From assembly GCA_963580455.1 (NCBI GenBank), contig OY756969.1, forward strand, positions 8,385,501 through 8,449,500: 64,000 bases of DNA, written 5' to 3'. The DNA comes from Euonymus europaeus. Lineage: Eukaryota > Streptophyta > Magnoliopsida > Celastrales > Celastraceae. A program made the translations under genes and the position numbers. Below are positions 34,281 through 45,859 of the stretch, piece by piece. The notes under the pieces are model-generated. The model saw only the letters and a list, made by a program, of their open reading frames with translations, searched no databases and had not been told where the DNA came from. The stretch's first letter is position 1. Every line of letters begins with the position of its first letter.

Positions 34281-35560
34281 CTGGTTGCACGTTTCATATG
34301 TGTCCTAATCGGGACTGTTTTTCAACATATGAAAAGGTGACAAAGTGTGCTGTTTTGATGGGAAATAATGCGGCTTGCAAAATTGCTGGAATTGGATCTG
34401 TCCGAATTAAGATGTTTGATGGCATGGTTAGAACGCTTAGTGACGTTCGTCATGTTCCAGATTTGAAAAGAAATCTGGTTTCTTTGAGTACTCTTGATCT
34501 AAAAGGGTACAAGTACATAGGTGAAGGTGGAGTTTTGAAAATTAGCAAAGGTGCTTTAGTTGTGATGAAAGGGCAAAGAAAATTTGCCAACTTATATGTT
34601 TTGCAAGGCTCTACAGTTGTTGGCGGTGCAGCAGTATCTACTTCTTTGACAGATGGTGAAATTACTAGACTTTGGCATATGCGTCTAGGGCATATGAGTG
34701 TAAACGGAATGGCCGAATTGAGCAAAAGAGGACTTCTTGATGGGCAGAATATTAGCAAGTTACAGTTTTGTGAGCATTATGTGTTTGAGAAGCAGAAAAG
34801 AGTTAGATTTAGTAAAGGCACACATAATACGAAGGGCACTCTTGATTATATTCATTCTGACCTTTGGGGACCAGCTAGAGTATCTTCCAAGGGTGGTGCT
34901 AGTTATATGCTGACAATTATTGATGATTTTTCCAGAAAAGTATGGGTATTCTTTTTGAAACACAAGAGTGATGTGTTTCACACTTTTAAGGATTGGAAGA
35001 CCATGATTGAAAAGCAGACAGGGAAGCAGAAGAAGCGTCTTCGCACAGATAACGGTTTGGAGTTTTGTTCAGATGAATTTAATGTCTTTTGTAAGACAGA
35101 AGGCATTGTGAGACACTTGACAGTTCCGGGTACGCCACAACAGAACGGCATAGCAGAGCGTATGAATAGAACTTTGATGGAAAAAGTACGTTGTATGCTG
35201 TCCAATGCTAAATTACCTAAATCTTTTTGGCCCAAAGCCGTTCCGACAGCTTGTTATCTTGTAAATTGCTCTCCATCAACTGCTATTGACAAGAAAACTC
35301 CGTAGGAGGTATGGTCTGGTACTCCTGCGAATTATTCTGAGTTAAAGATATTTGGATGTTCTACCTATGCTCATGTAGATAATGGAATGTTGGAATCAAG
35401 ATCTTTAAAGTGTGTGTTTCTTGGCTACAAGTCTGGAGTAAAAGGGTATAAGTTATGGTGTCCAGAAATTGAGAAAATTATCATTAGTAGAAACGTTATT
35501 TTTGATGAGTCTGCTATGCTTCATGATCAGATTCCTATGATAAAGATCAACAGAAATTAG
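34271..35560 (+). pseudogene. Copia protease, GAG-pre-integrase and integrase
   Basis: Protease begins [20 protein letters not shown] with the catalytic DSG intact. GAG-pre-integrase shows [14 protein letters not shown] and [11 protein letters not shown], where the second Cys of the HHCC zinc site is Tyr. Integrase keeps all three acidic residues: [15 protein letters not shown] and [10 protein letters not shown]. The frame is open from 34271 to the TAG at 35303-35305, which replaces a Glu. After it the same frame continues with EVWSG, IFGCSTYAHV and VFLGYKSG to about 35540, where a small frameshift occurs. An otherwise well-preserved copy. Confidence 0.92.
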
Positions 35561-37330
35561 CTACGCAGGTGGAGATTCCCTTTGAGTCTGATCCTTCACC
35601 TTAGACTACATCTCAGTGCAGTTCAGAGCCTCAGACTGGTGTTCAAGTATTACCACAACATTCAATTGCTAAAGATAGGCCTAGAAGGGAGATTAGACTC
35701 CCACAGAGATATGCTGAGGCTGATTTGGTTGCTTATGCTCTAAACGTAGCAGAAGATATTGACACTTGTGAAGAACCTTCTGCATATTTTGAGACTGTTA
35801 ATTGTAGAGATTCTAGCAAGTGGGTACTTGCCATGCAGGAAGAGATGGAATCACTTTATAAGAATGGAACGTGGAAATTGGAGAAGCTTCCTAAGGGAAA
35901 GAAGGTTGTTCGTTGTAGATGGGTGTTCAAATGGAAAGAAGGAATACCAGGAGTTGAAGAACCTAGATTCAAAGCGAGGTTAGTAGCAAAGGCTACAGTC
36001 AGATTCCAGGTATTGATTTTACAGATGTGTTTTCACCAGTTGTAAAACATAGTTCGATTCAAGCTTTGCTTGGTATTATTGCTCTGCATGATCTTGAACT
36101 TGAGCAACTAGATGTGAAAACAACATTCTTGCATGGAGAACTTGAGGAGGACATCTATATGCAGCAGCCAGAGGGTTTTGAAGTTTCAGGTAAAGAAGAC
36201 TATGTGTGTTTGCTAAGAAAGTCTCTTTATGGTTTGAAACAGTCTCCGCGACAGTGGTATAGGAGGTTTGACTCTTTCATGACTACTCATGATTTTATGA
36301 GAAGTGACCATGACAGTTGTGTTTATTTTAAGAAGAGTGATGATGGGTCACTTGTGTATCTTCTGTTATACGTTGATGATATGTTGATAGCAGCCAGGAT
36401 AAAGAAGAAGTAAGAAAAGTGAAAGCTGAGCTTAGTAAGGAATTTGAAATGAAAGATTTAGGAGCTGCAAAGAAGATTCTTGGCATGGAGATTCAAAGAG
36501 ATAGAAAGGCGAAGAAATTGTATCTTAGTTAAAAGGGATACATTCAGAAGGTACTGCAAAGGTTCAATAAGCAGAATGCTAAATCGGTTAGTACTCCATT
36601 AGCAGCTCATTTTAAGCTTTCATCTGATCTATCTCCACAATCATATAATGATATTGAGTATATGTCTCGAGTTCCATACACTAGTGCAGTAGGCTCTCTT
36701 ATGTATGCAATGATTTGCACATGTCCAGATTTATCATATGCAGTTAGCATGGTTAGTAGATACATGGGAAATCCAGGAAGAGGACATTGGAAAGCAGTTC
36801 AGTGGATTCTTAGATATTTGTGTGGCACTAGTGATCTTTGTTTGCAGTTTGGGAGGACTAGAGATGGAGTTATTGGTTATGTTGATTCTAATTATGCTGG
36901 AGATTTATATAGAAGAAGATCGCTCACTGGTTATGTCTTTACTCTCGGAGGGTGTGCTATCAGTTGGAAGGCTGTTTTACAGACTCCAGTTGCTTTGTCT
37001 ACCACCGAAGCTGAATACATGGCGATTATAGCAGCTTGTAAAGAAGCTATGTGGTTAAAGGGGCTATTCAATGAAATTAGTGAAGACTTGGAAGTTTTCA
37101 CACTTTTCAGTGATAGTCAGAGTGCCATTTATCTTACTCAAGATAATATGTATCATGAAAGGACAAAGCACATTCAGATTTGCTATCATTATGCACGTAC
37201 TGTTGTTGCTAGTGGTGACATTGTTGTGAGAAAAGTTAGCACTCATGATAATCCTGCTGATATGATGACTAAACCAGTTCCTAAAGCCAAGTTTAAGCAT
37301 TTCTTAGACTTGGTTGGTGTTTCAGTTTGA
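35561..37330 (+). pseudogene. Copia reverse transcriptase and RNase H
   Basis: The linker to polymerase has a TAG near 35602. Polymerase shows SKWVLAMQEEMESLYKNGTW and KARLVAK, then a one-base deletion near 35990. It continues with EQLDVKTTFLHGELEEDIYM, SLYGLKQSPRQW and LLYVDDML, with the catalytic Asp pair kept. A frameshift lies near 36400 and a TAA near 36532. RNase H runs open from 36662 to the stop at 37328-37330, with [35 protein letters not shown] and [10 protein letters not shown]. Catalytic residues remain, so only frame damage prevents function. Confidence 0.92.
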
Positions 37331-37412
37331 TACTTACCCTTTTTGGGGTTGTGGAAGAGTGGAGAGTTTGTTGATGATGATTGATGTTTTCATTCTATGT
37401 AGAATTCGAGTC

Positions 37413-37423
37413 AAGGTGGAGAT
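37413..37423 (+). promoter_or_regulatory. Polypurine tract of the nested copia element
   Basis: AAGGTGGAGAT directly precedes the 3' LTR. Confidence 0.85.
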
Positions 37424-37725
37424 TGTTAGAGTTTGTGACCCGAATTTAGTTTGGTTTTATTCCAAAAGTTCGCAGTGCGACAAATTTTGGAAGAAGAATT
37501 TTTTGGAAATTTTTTTGGGGTCTTTTGTGATTCTTTTTATGATTAGGGTTTCGGCTATTATTTATTCGTTGTAAAGCTGTTACTCATTATTGTCTTGTAC
37601 CTGTTTTCTCCACATAGTGAAACTCTCTCTCTATCCGTGGTTTTTTCCCTTTAAGGGTTTTCCATGTAAATTGTTGTGTTCTTGTTTCATTATTGTTGTC
37701 TCTTTGGTTCAAATCCATTGTTTCA
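37424..37725 (+). repeat. 3' LTR of the nested copia element (302 bp)
   Basis: This is the same sequence as 33063-33364 with about 18-20 hand-counted differences, mostly transitions. It ends TTGTTTCA and is followed by ATTTC, the target duplication. Confidence 0.95.
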
Positions 37726-37737
37726 ATTTCTAGAAGC

Positions 37738-39665
37738 CTACAAGTACAAATGTGGGTTAATTACAAAAAATTCAGCATAAAAGTAATATATAATAGCTAG
37801 ATACATGTGAAGCAGGACTAGGCTTTTGATGAAAGGATGAGATAAGTTCAACATGGTAGAGCTTGGTGTGGTCTGGCTTCTCCTATTTGATTGCTCACTG
37901 ATGGAAACCAAAGGGTGAGATAAATTGTGTGGCAACAGGTTTTTAGCACCATTGGATTCCAAAGGCTCATCTCTTGACAGATGAAGTGAGGATATAAGTG
38001 ATTGTTTCTCTCCATCACTTTCAGTCTCGGAAGAACCACTTCTAAGGTCAATTGTCTTACCAGAAGACTTTTGAGAAGATGGCATGATAGCAGCGCACAT
38101 ATGAGCTTACCTATTGGGTTGATAAAAACTTTTGTGGACCACTCTATTCTTGACTGTCTTGATAATGTTGGGTTTCTTGTGTGGTGGATTGGAAGGTGCA
38201 TTGAGAAAGTTTGCCATAAAGAAGACTACAAATAAGAATACAGCTCAGGTAGAGAACAAAATAACCAAGTAAGTCAGATTACCTTTAGGAGATTCTTACT
38301 TCGATTCATTCATGAGTTTAACTTTCTTGATGGTTGAGGTAGATGGGAAGATTTATTTTTCTTTTTGCCTCCACCAAGTTCAAAAGGCCTTGCCTCTTGG
38401 TGGCCTATGTGGGGGAGGCACTAGAAAATAAAAGAAGTCTAGCAACTGGCCATTCAGTTTGTAATGCTCAATAATAATAGTTTTGAAGCTGATGAAAACT
38501 CTATGATGATTGGGAGGATTGAAAAGCTTGAGTGGTGGTTTAGGAATTCCTTGGGTAAAGCCAAACTTCCTCATCCAATATTGAGGAATTTACAATTCAA
38601 GGTCTCAGGTTGGGTTGCAAGGATGAGACAAGGTCACACCTAAATATAACTACCTGTAGATAAGAAAGCTTCCCCAAATTGATTGGGCTACAATTTCGAT
38701 CATGTTGGATTCATTGACTAAAAAATTGAGCTAATTAGGGATAATTTCGAGGTAAAATAGTATAAATGGTGGCTAGGATGGCCAGCAGAAAGGTTTTACA
38801 AAAGGAATAGATGTAATCAAAGTGACTGTCACAAGTACCGGTGGCCATGAGGTCACCATATGAAAAATAACTAATAGAATAAGTACACACGCCACAGCGC
38901 AACTCAAGAAAGTAATGGATAGTCCAGTGGGGAGATAGCCACAATGAGTCACTTTTAAGCGAATTGAAACATGGATGATTCAGGTTTTCCATGAAAAGGT
39001 AAATGGGCTAATAACATTGGCCCAAAAGCGATATTAGTACCTTGAGCAATTGGCAGGTGTTCCTTGGTAGGTTGGTTGGTCGAAACACATAATACAAATT
39101 GATAGAGAAATCACCACAAGAAGGCAAGATGTTCTTCAATATCAGTTTTACTAGAGATGTACGATCTTGCTTTGTAATAGGAGTTGCATTTCAACCACTT
39201 CAGAAAGTTGAAATTCAGGGTCATCCGGGGTTTGAATTAGATGTGGTACATCCAAGCTAGTGACAAGCAGACTGGTGAGAGCAGCAATATCATGAAGTGT
39301 GATGGACATAGTGCCACAATGAAAGATAAAGGAGTTGTAGGTTCTAGACCATAAGTAGCTTAAGGCGTTTAACATGTTTTCCTTAAAGAGGACCTCCATC
39401 CTTGAAAGAGCGATGAGATGGTCGATCCTTATTGTAGCTTGAAGTCAAAGAAGGTTAGAGATAAGCGATCTATCCATTCTCCCCAGTTGTTAACCGGCTT
39501 GGACCATGCATGAGGCTTGGTGATAGAAACAATAGTGAGCTGGTGGAAAGATATTTCCTTTAGATCTTTGTAAGCTAAGGGTGTTCTAGGGTCTGCATTG
39601 CTCAACACAGTAGGCATATAAACATCTTGAGACATTGGTTCAAGAGAAGAAGATGCCATAGTCAA
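37738..39665 (-). pseudogene. Plant mobile domain (aminotransferase-like) protein pseudogene, antisense in the Tat-type element
   Basis: From MASSSLEPMSQDVYMP (about 39659) the minus strand encodes WGEWIDRLSLTFF. After a frame change it gives SRMEVLFKENMLNALSYLWS, NSFIFHCGTMSITLHDIAAL and TSLDVPHL, then STNQPTKEHLPIAQGTNIAF. It continues through SPHWTIHYFLE to RKFGFTQGIPKPPLKLFNPP and a Ser-rich C-terminal tail (37.74-38.10 kb). The W..(W)IDRL, ...LWS..(T)NSFIF..GTMS(I)TL.D(I)A and FG..QGIP blocks are those of the plant mobile domain (PF10536), found in MAIN/MAIL1 proteins and in many transposons. Several frameshifts and stops show it is decayed. It ends about 240 bases before the polypurine tract of the surrounding plus-strand gypsy element. 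Confidence 0.75.
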
Positions 39666-39895
39666 GATTCAAAGATGAGAGAAAGATTCTTGAAGGGTAG
39701 GGTTTTGATAGGGGTATGATTTTGCTCAAGAAAATAGAGGAAATTTTGAGAATGTATGGGAGCGATTGCTATAGTCTTTTAAATTTTTTCAAAAAGTTGC
39801 CAACGAATAAGACTGGCAATAAATGAAATGGTTTAAAATTCAAACAAAATTACACCAAATCAGGTTAAATCTTAACCTCATTGGCTTGGGGGCAA

Positions 39896-39906
39896 TTGTT
39901 TACACA
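39896..39906 (+). promoter_or_regulatory. Probable polypurine-type tract of the Tat-type element
   Basis: TTGGGGGCAAT precedes a TGTTTACACATATTC start. Tat-group elements of dicots commonly have a run of G followed by CAA(T) at this place. Confidence 0.5.
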
Positions 39907-40740
39907 TATTCTTGTAGGTCAATGGGCTGGGCTTCGCCTAGAGCTTGGACCCGATAGAGGCAGAAGGTGTGGGTTGCATCCTTATGTCTTGGGCCAGCCT
40001 AGAAAAAGTCAGATTAGGCCGAATGGAAATGGGAGTATTTGACTGTATATTTGGTGAATTAGTTGGCCCAATATGAGTGGTTAATCGAGGGATAAGACCA
40101 AATCAAGGTGATTGCCTACAATCATAGAGCACAATCTCGCAAGGAGTTAGCTAAATATGAAGCAAGTGCTCGAGACCGTGAAGTTACTGGTTTGACATGT
40201 GAAGAAAGTGAAGCACACTTCGGAGAATTTTTAGGCAGTGACAGTCATAGTAAGTTATTCAGTTTACATGAATATCTCGTTGAAGTATAAAATCTTGTAG
40301 AAGAGAAGAAGTAAGGAATACACAAATCAACACAAAAATCCACCCCAATGACTTAAATCATCTTAGTTTTCAATTATTCAAAATATTCAACTACTATCTA
40401 CAAAAAAATCACTTGTTTTTCAACCATCATGTTCATATCATTCATCAATGAAGTATTACATTTCAACATTTTCTTCCATTTGTGAGAGTTCTAGTGAAGT
40501 GCCCTTCAGTGGATTTGAAGTTCCTTGATGTTTCATGTTGGGACTATGATTAAACATTTTTCTTCTTACAATCGTTTCTCTTAGAAGTTAAATTATGAGT
40601 GCAATCTTAACAAACTCTGTTTTTCACACTTTGAGATTGATTGCAAATCTTTGACACGGTCGCAACCATTTGATTAGCATAAGAATCTTGCGATCATAAA
40701 GACTAGGATTGACCTTTTGACACCTACAACCAAATAGAGC
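39907..40740 (+). repeat. 3' LTR of the Tat-type element (right end uncertain)
   Basis: It starts TGTTTACACATATTC after the purine tract and has GGGCTGGGCTTCG and CTTGGGCCAGCC words as in plant gypsy LTRs. A TATA-like GAAGTATAAAATC occurs at about 40283, a plausible promoter. No primer site or clear CA end is seen. I set the right end just before the tandem duplication at 40745, without strong support. The 60-codon open frame at 40108-40290 is probably chance. Confidence 0.4.
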
Positions 40741-40744
40741 CAAC

Positions 40745-41372
40745 ACTAGCCATAGAAAAAAAATTAGGTTTTGGAATCAAGATTTCTTTTCAAATAATTT
40801 TTCCTAATGAATAATGATGGAAATTGGAGTAGAACGGTTGAAGTATGTAAAATTTACAAGCGTCAAAAGCGTATAAACCAGTCATCTAAAAAAAGTTTGA
40901 TGTGAATCATGTGTCAACTAGAGATCCCATAAAACGGTGATGCAAAATTTACATGTGTTATTTTTTGTTTGAAAAAGTTTTTCCTTCCAAAATACGCGTA
41001 GAAATTAGGAAAAATATATGTATCAAAATAAGCATGGGAATGAGATCCATTATAGATATTTTTGGAGAAAAAAAATTAGGTTTTGGACTCAAGATTTCTT
41101 TTCAAATAATTTTTCCTAATGAATAATGTTGGAAATTAGAATAGAACGGTTGAAATATGTAAAATTTACAAGCGTCAAAAGCGCATAAATCAATCATCTA
41201 AATTTTTTTTTGATGTGAATCATGTGTCAACTAGAGATCTCATACAACAAAATTTACATGCGTTATTTTTTATTTGAATCCTTCTAAAACACGCGTAGAA
41301 ATTAGGAAAAATATGTATGAATTGAAATAAGCATGGGAATGAGATCCATTATAGATATTTTTGGAGAAAAAA
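40745..41372. repeat. Tandem duplication, two copies of about 312 bp
   Basis: The block starting AAATTAGGTTTTGGA at 40761 is repeated from 41073, a 312-base offset. The copies share AAATAATTTTTCCTAATGAA, TTTACAAGCGTCAAAAGCG, CATGTGTCAACTAGAGAT and GAATGAGATCCATTATAGAT. The second copy carries a deletion of about a dozen bases (AAAACGGTGATGC) and several substitutions. No coding content. Confidence 0.9.
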
Positions 41373-42599
41373 AAATCTTAACAGTTTTGTAAAAATATTA
41401 AAAATGGCATAAAAACAGTGAAATTTAGACTAAATTTTCTTTTTTAGCCCCAAAAGAAAAGCAGAATTTTAAAACAGTTAAATTGCATAATACTGTCCAG
41501 TTTCTCTATTTTTCAAAACCTCAAAAAACCTTGAAATTAGGCCTAAAACAGTTAAATCTCACTATATTGAAAAATTACGGAGTTGCAAAAATATTGAAAT
41601 TTCATTTTTTTTCCATAAGCTTTAAAAACAGGTGTAAATTCGATTCCGGAAAATATGGATAGAATAGAGCTTTCTACGCTGATTTTAGATATATATAATT
41701 TTTTAAAATTAGATATTTATTTTTCTAGATAAATAAACATTTTTAAATTTATTTAGAGAGAAGAAATAAGTTGATGATGTCAGCATGATATTGTAGAGAG
41801 GAACAACGGGAGTAAATATATGGATAAGGATAAAATTGTCTTTAAATTTTATTTTGGATAAATTTTTATTTAATGTAATCCTTATGGTTTACGTTGGGTC
41901 TAATTAGAATAATATGTTAATTATAGGATTTATTGAGTGGTTACTTTTATTCAATCGATTTATCACCCATTAACCCCTTTTTTCATTTTGAATTTCTTTC
42001 AAGATAATATTTTTTCGAGAGAAAAGAAAAATCATTAAAACATATATTTGTCTCATGCTAATGATTCACTCCATTCGTCTAATTTTAATTGTCCCATTCA
42101 ATTTTACATATAGTTTAAGAAATTGTATAACTCTTCTTTAATTTGATATTTATATTTTCATTAAAACTATTAAAAGTTAATTAACATGCATGATTATTGA
42201 GTTTTTAAATTTAAAAATAAATAAAGATAAGATGAAAAAAAATTAATAAAATTAATTTTAATAATAAAAATTAATATATATATTTTGAGATATCTCAAAA
42301 AACAGTGAATAATTAAAATAGGACGAATAAAATAATTAATAGCATTAAATAGGGGTTTAAAAATGCATATGAGTCATGTGAGTTATCAGGATTTTCTTTT
42401 CTTTTTTAGTGAGAAAATGGAAATAAATTAATGTTTGAATTTTTATATGTGAAGTAGAGAATTAAAAAAGTGGCTTGACTTGGAAGGCCCCCATCAGAAT
42501 GACAACAGCTTGACATCATCATTGGGAAGTGGGTCCCCTTCCCATGTTTCTCAATTCTCCCCTCTCCAATTTTCCTGTCAGATCCCCAACCTACGCCCC
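41373..42599. other. AT-rich upstream spacer of the pirin gene
   Basis: No ORF is supported. A C/T-rich, GC-richer patch at 42480-42610 just before the TATA-like region is probably the proximal promoter of the pirin gene. The sequence before it is low-complexity AT. Confidence 0.5.
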
Positions 42600-42611
42600 C
42601 TTCCCAATCTC

Positions 42612-42640
42612 TCTCTCTATATAGATATATATATAGAGAG
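42612..42640 (+). promoter_or_regulatory. CT tract and TATA-like region of the pirin gene
   Basis: CTCTCTCTATATAGATATATATATAG combines a pyrimidine initiator-like tract and TATA-like words, 45-160 bases before the two candidate start codons. Start-site use is inferred. Confidence 0.4.
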
Positions 42641-42683
42641 ATAAACATGTATATTCAACTGTCAAGTATATATATAAATATAT

Positions 42684-44592
42684 ATGATCAGGGCTGTGTG
42701 CCATCAAAGGTTTCTGTTCAATTTAAACCCAAAAACCACCAAGAAAATCAGTATCTCTTGCTTTGTCAGAAACACCATGTCTGAATCTGATCAAGACCCA
42801 GGTTTCACCAGACCAAGATTGGTGGCTAAGAAGATTTTGGCCAAGCTTCAACATGAGGGAGATGGTGCTGTTGTTAGGAGAGGCATTGGAAGGTATTATT
42901 GATTTTCTTTTAGGACTTTTGGGTTCTTTTTTTTCTGTTATTTTCTTTTCTTTTCTATGTGTATGACTTTTGGGTTCTTCATAATGCATTGATCTGTATG
43001 TAAACATTATTGGTCTTGCTCGACTTTGTATTTGTTTCTTGATCGTTTTGGTGATTCCTGCTTTTCTGGCTTCACTCACTAAGGTAAAAAGGATTTCTGG
43101 GTTCTTCATAATGTCTTGACTTTCAGTTAAACACTGTTTTTGATTTCTTGTTTCAGTTGTAATTCATGGTTCTTGTTTTGCTTGAATTTGGATTTGATTG
43201 TTATGTTGATTTGTAATTGTGGGGAATTTTCTTATTCCAGGACTGAACTGAGGCGCTTGGATCCTTTTCTTATGTTGGATGATTTTTCAGGTAGAGTTTT
43301 AATTCTTATTAATCCAAATTTGTATCCTTCATTATCAAAATCTGAAGAATTGACTGTTCCTGCAGTGTCTCCTCCAGCCGGATTTCCTGATCATCCTCAC
43401 AGAGGTAATTTTGATTTTCAAGTTTGTTCTCTGATAGGAATGGTCGTCATGTTCAACAATTCTTACATGGATTCTGTTCTATTACAGGTTTTGAGACTGT
43501 TACATACATGTTGCAGGTACACTTGTTTGGCCTAAATAATCTAATATTTTTGATGTTTCGAGGTGTAAAATCAAATGTCATACTAATATTGGTGATTTTG
43601 GATACCTGCAGGGAGGCATCACTCACCAAGATTTTGGAGGACATAAGGGCACAATTTATACTGGAGAAGTTCAGGTACAATGACAGTTTGTTCTCCTCTT
43701 GTCATTGCGCTTCAATTTTGACAAAATTCTGAACCTGAGATATTATGACACCATTTGAGCAAATTTTGATGGTTTTTTTTTCCCGGCTCGGTACAGTGGA
43801 TGACTGCAGGAAGAGGCATAATCCACTCGGAGATGCCTGCCGGAGAAGGTGTTCAAAGGGGTTTGCAGCTTTGGATCAATCTCTCTTCTGCCGATAAAAT
43901 GTATGAAAATTTGTCGCACCATCTAGGCATCTACCTCTAATTATTGCCAATTCGACGACAATTTTAAACAGGGCGCCCTATTTTGATATTCTATATGTTT
44001 TGGGAAATTTTGTACTGAAGAAATAATTGGTGACAGAAACAAGTGCATTTGTTTGTTAATGGCTTAAAGACGAAAAAGGTTAATCCACTGGATACTTGAT
44101 GTTTGCAGGATGGAGCCAAGATATCAAGAGCTTTCAAGAGAGGACATAAAACGAGCAGAGAAGGATGGAGTTGAAGTGAAAATAATCGCAGGTGAATCAA
44201 TGGGAGTTCGATCCCCTGTCTATACACAAACTCCAACAATGTATCTCGATTTTGTGCTGAAACCGAGAGCACAAATGCACCAGAGTATCCCAGAATCATG
44301 GAACGCATTTGTGTACATTATTGAAGGGGAAGGTGTGTTTAGCATTCCAAACTCTTCACCCATATCGGCTCACCATGTCTTGGTTTTGGGTCCTGGAGAT
44401 GGTCTAAGTGTGTGGAATAAGTCTTCAAGGACATTGAGGTTTGCCCTAGTAGGAGGACAGCCACTCAATGAACCAGTGGTTCAGTATGGACCTTTTGTGA
44501 TGAACACTCAGGCTGAAATCGATCAGACTGTTGAGGACTACCACCACAGTAAAAACGGGTTCGAAAAGGCCAAGTACTGGAGTTCTCAGTGA
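42684..44592 (+). CDS. Pirin-like protein, seven exons
   Basis: Pirins are cupin-fold iron proteins; plant members bind the G-protein alpha subunit or act as quercetinases. Exons, all with GT-AG borders, are ATG-42892, 43241-43290, 43366-43404, 43488-43516, 43612-43674, 43797-43900 and 44109-44592 (TGA). With the ATG at 42777 (MSESDQDPGF) the protein has 294 residues, near the usual length. An in-frame ATG at 42684 would add 31 residues, basic and Ser-rich, possibly an organelle-targeting extension. The metal ligands are present: DHPHRG gives His65 and His67, and GIIHSEMP gives His109 and Glu111. TPTMYLDFVLK and GPFVMNTQAEIDQT mark the C-terminal cupin. No stop or frameshift. It converges with the Rab gene. 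Confidence 0.95.
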
Positions 44593-45859
44593 GTTAGGCA
44601 GAAGAATGTTGAAGCCTCTCATTTTAAACCAGACCAAAAAGAAAACAACATTTCAAGTACAACGATTAAGTAGAAATAAAGGGCAATACCTCCATATACA
44701 CAGAGCAACCAATGGAGCAAAAGCTTCTAGAAGATCCATCGTGCCCTTTGAGGGGTGACTATTGCCATAATGGGTCAGCTTATCTCCATTGATCACTATG
44801 TTTAATCCTTTTTAAAGACAATTTGTAGTACTTTCTTTTCCCTATTTGAGATTGTTTTGGTGATTTCTTTTCTTTTTGTTATTGGGTATTGATGTTGGTG
44901 GAAATGGTGGTAGGATTTCCTTTTCTTGTGAGTTGGATTCTCAAAATCATATCTACTACATCCAATAAGACCCATTTTATCTACAGGGCAATTGCTGGAA
45001 CCACTATCTTTGTGTGTTTTTGTCAAAGTCAAATCCACTTCTTCCTCAATTTGTCAAACCAGTCCACAGAAGAGGACACAGTATTATGACAATGCATATA
45101 TATATATATTCTCTTATAGGCACTTAAAATGTGTATCTAAGATATGAACCTTATATATATATATATTAAATGTGTTTGATCGATTTTACCAATTTAAAAC
45201 ACAAAATAATTTTAGACTGTTGGATATAGAACACAAAATATTTAATCCACTTTTAGGATTGCATTTTTTTTTTAAATCTTACACCCCAAAAGACAAGGTG
45301 TACATTTTAAGTGTGCAGATAAGAGAATTCCACACATTCACAATCACATTGCACCATTCCTTATTGGCAACCAATGATGAATAAAAATGCAGTGGCTATG
45401 GCTTGCATTTAACAATGTCAACCCACTTCAAGTTTGAAAAACTGATGGCTACCAATCCCAATTAACAAGTCACTCAAAATGCTAAGAATCTCATTGCAAG
45501 TCACCACTGAAGCTTACAATATCACAGCCACCAAAGCAAATTGAATGGTGAATAAATATTTTCATAAAGGTATTGATAGCGTTTTAATGGCTAATGTTAT
45601 ATTTATCACTAAACACAACACACAGCCTCAGATAACGAAAATAGCGATCTGCTTATTTTATGCAAATCATTTTCTTGAATTGAACATTATATATATAATT
45701 ATCATTCCACGAGATTGTCTTAATGGGAAACAAGAAACTCACGAAGACATTTTTTAAAAAACAAACAAACCCGGTACTAAACAAATTGAATCAAATAAAC
45801 CAACCATGAAAATGGCCTCAGCTTGTGTACACTTTCTGAAGATAAGGAGAGACCGAAGA
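44593..45859. other. Intergenic region between convergent genes
   Basis: It holds the 3' untranslated regions of the pirin gene and the Rab gene, facing each other. TA microsatellites occur at 45096-45108 and 45153-45166. No further gene is supported. Confidence 0.6.

Larger units (their letters stand above)
33063..37725 (+). mobile_element. Ty1/copia retrotransposon (Tork/Tnt1-like) with both LTRs, 4.66 kb
   Basis: Two 302-bp LTRs (33063-33364 and 37424-37725) enclose gag-pol. A perfect 5-bp duplication, ATTTC, flanks the element at 33058-33062 and 37726-37730. Primer site, polypurine tract, and all catalytic residues of protease, integrase and polymerase are visible. About nine stops or single-base frameshifts inactivate it. 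By eye the LTRs differ at about 18-20 positions (about 6%), so it is an older insertion than the copia element at 56-61 kb. It is nested within the Tat-type gypsy element. Confidence 0.95.
26158..40740 (+). mobile_element. Tat-type Ty3/gypsy retrotransposon, decayed and interrupted by a copia element
   Basis: Plus-strand gag, protease, reverse transcriptase, RNase H and integrase remnants occur in gypsy order between 26.4 and 32.3 kb. Downstream, after removal of the inserted copia element (33063-37725 plus one duplication copy), comes a minus-strand plant-mobile-domain ORF (37.74-39.66 kb). Then follow a GCTTGGGGGCAAT purine-type tract and a TGTTTACACATATTC LTR start at 39907. I infer that these are one element of about 10 kb before the nested insertion. 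The 5' LTR is not recognised. Near 26186 and 26281 two imperfect 95-bp leader repeats precede gag. Confidence 0.6.

Noticed and set aside
40108..40290. Open frame of 60 codons, rich in Glu/Ser
   Set aside because: It lies in the putative 3' LTR; no domain and no conserved start.
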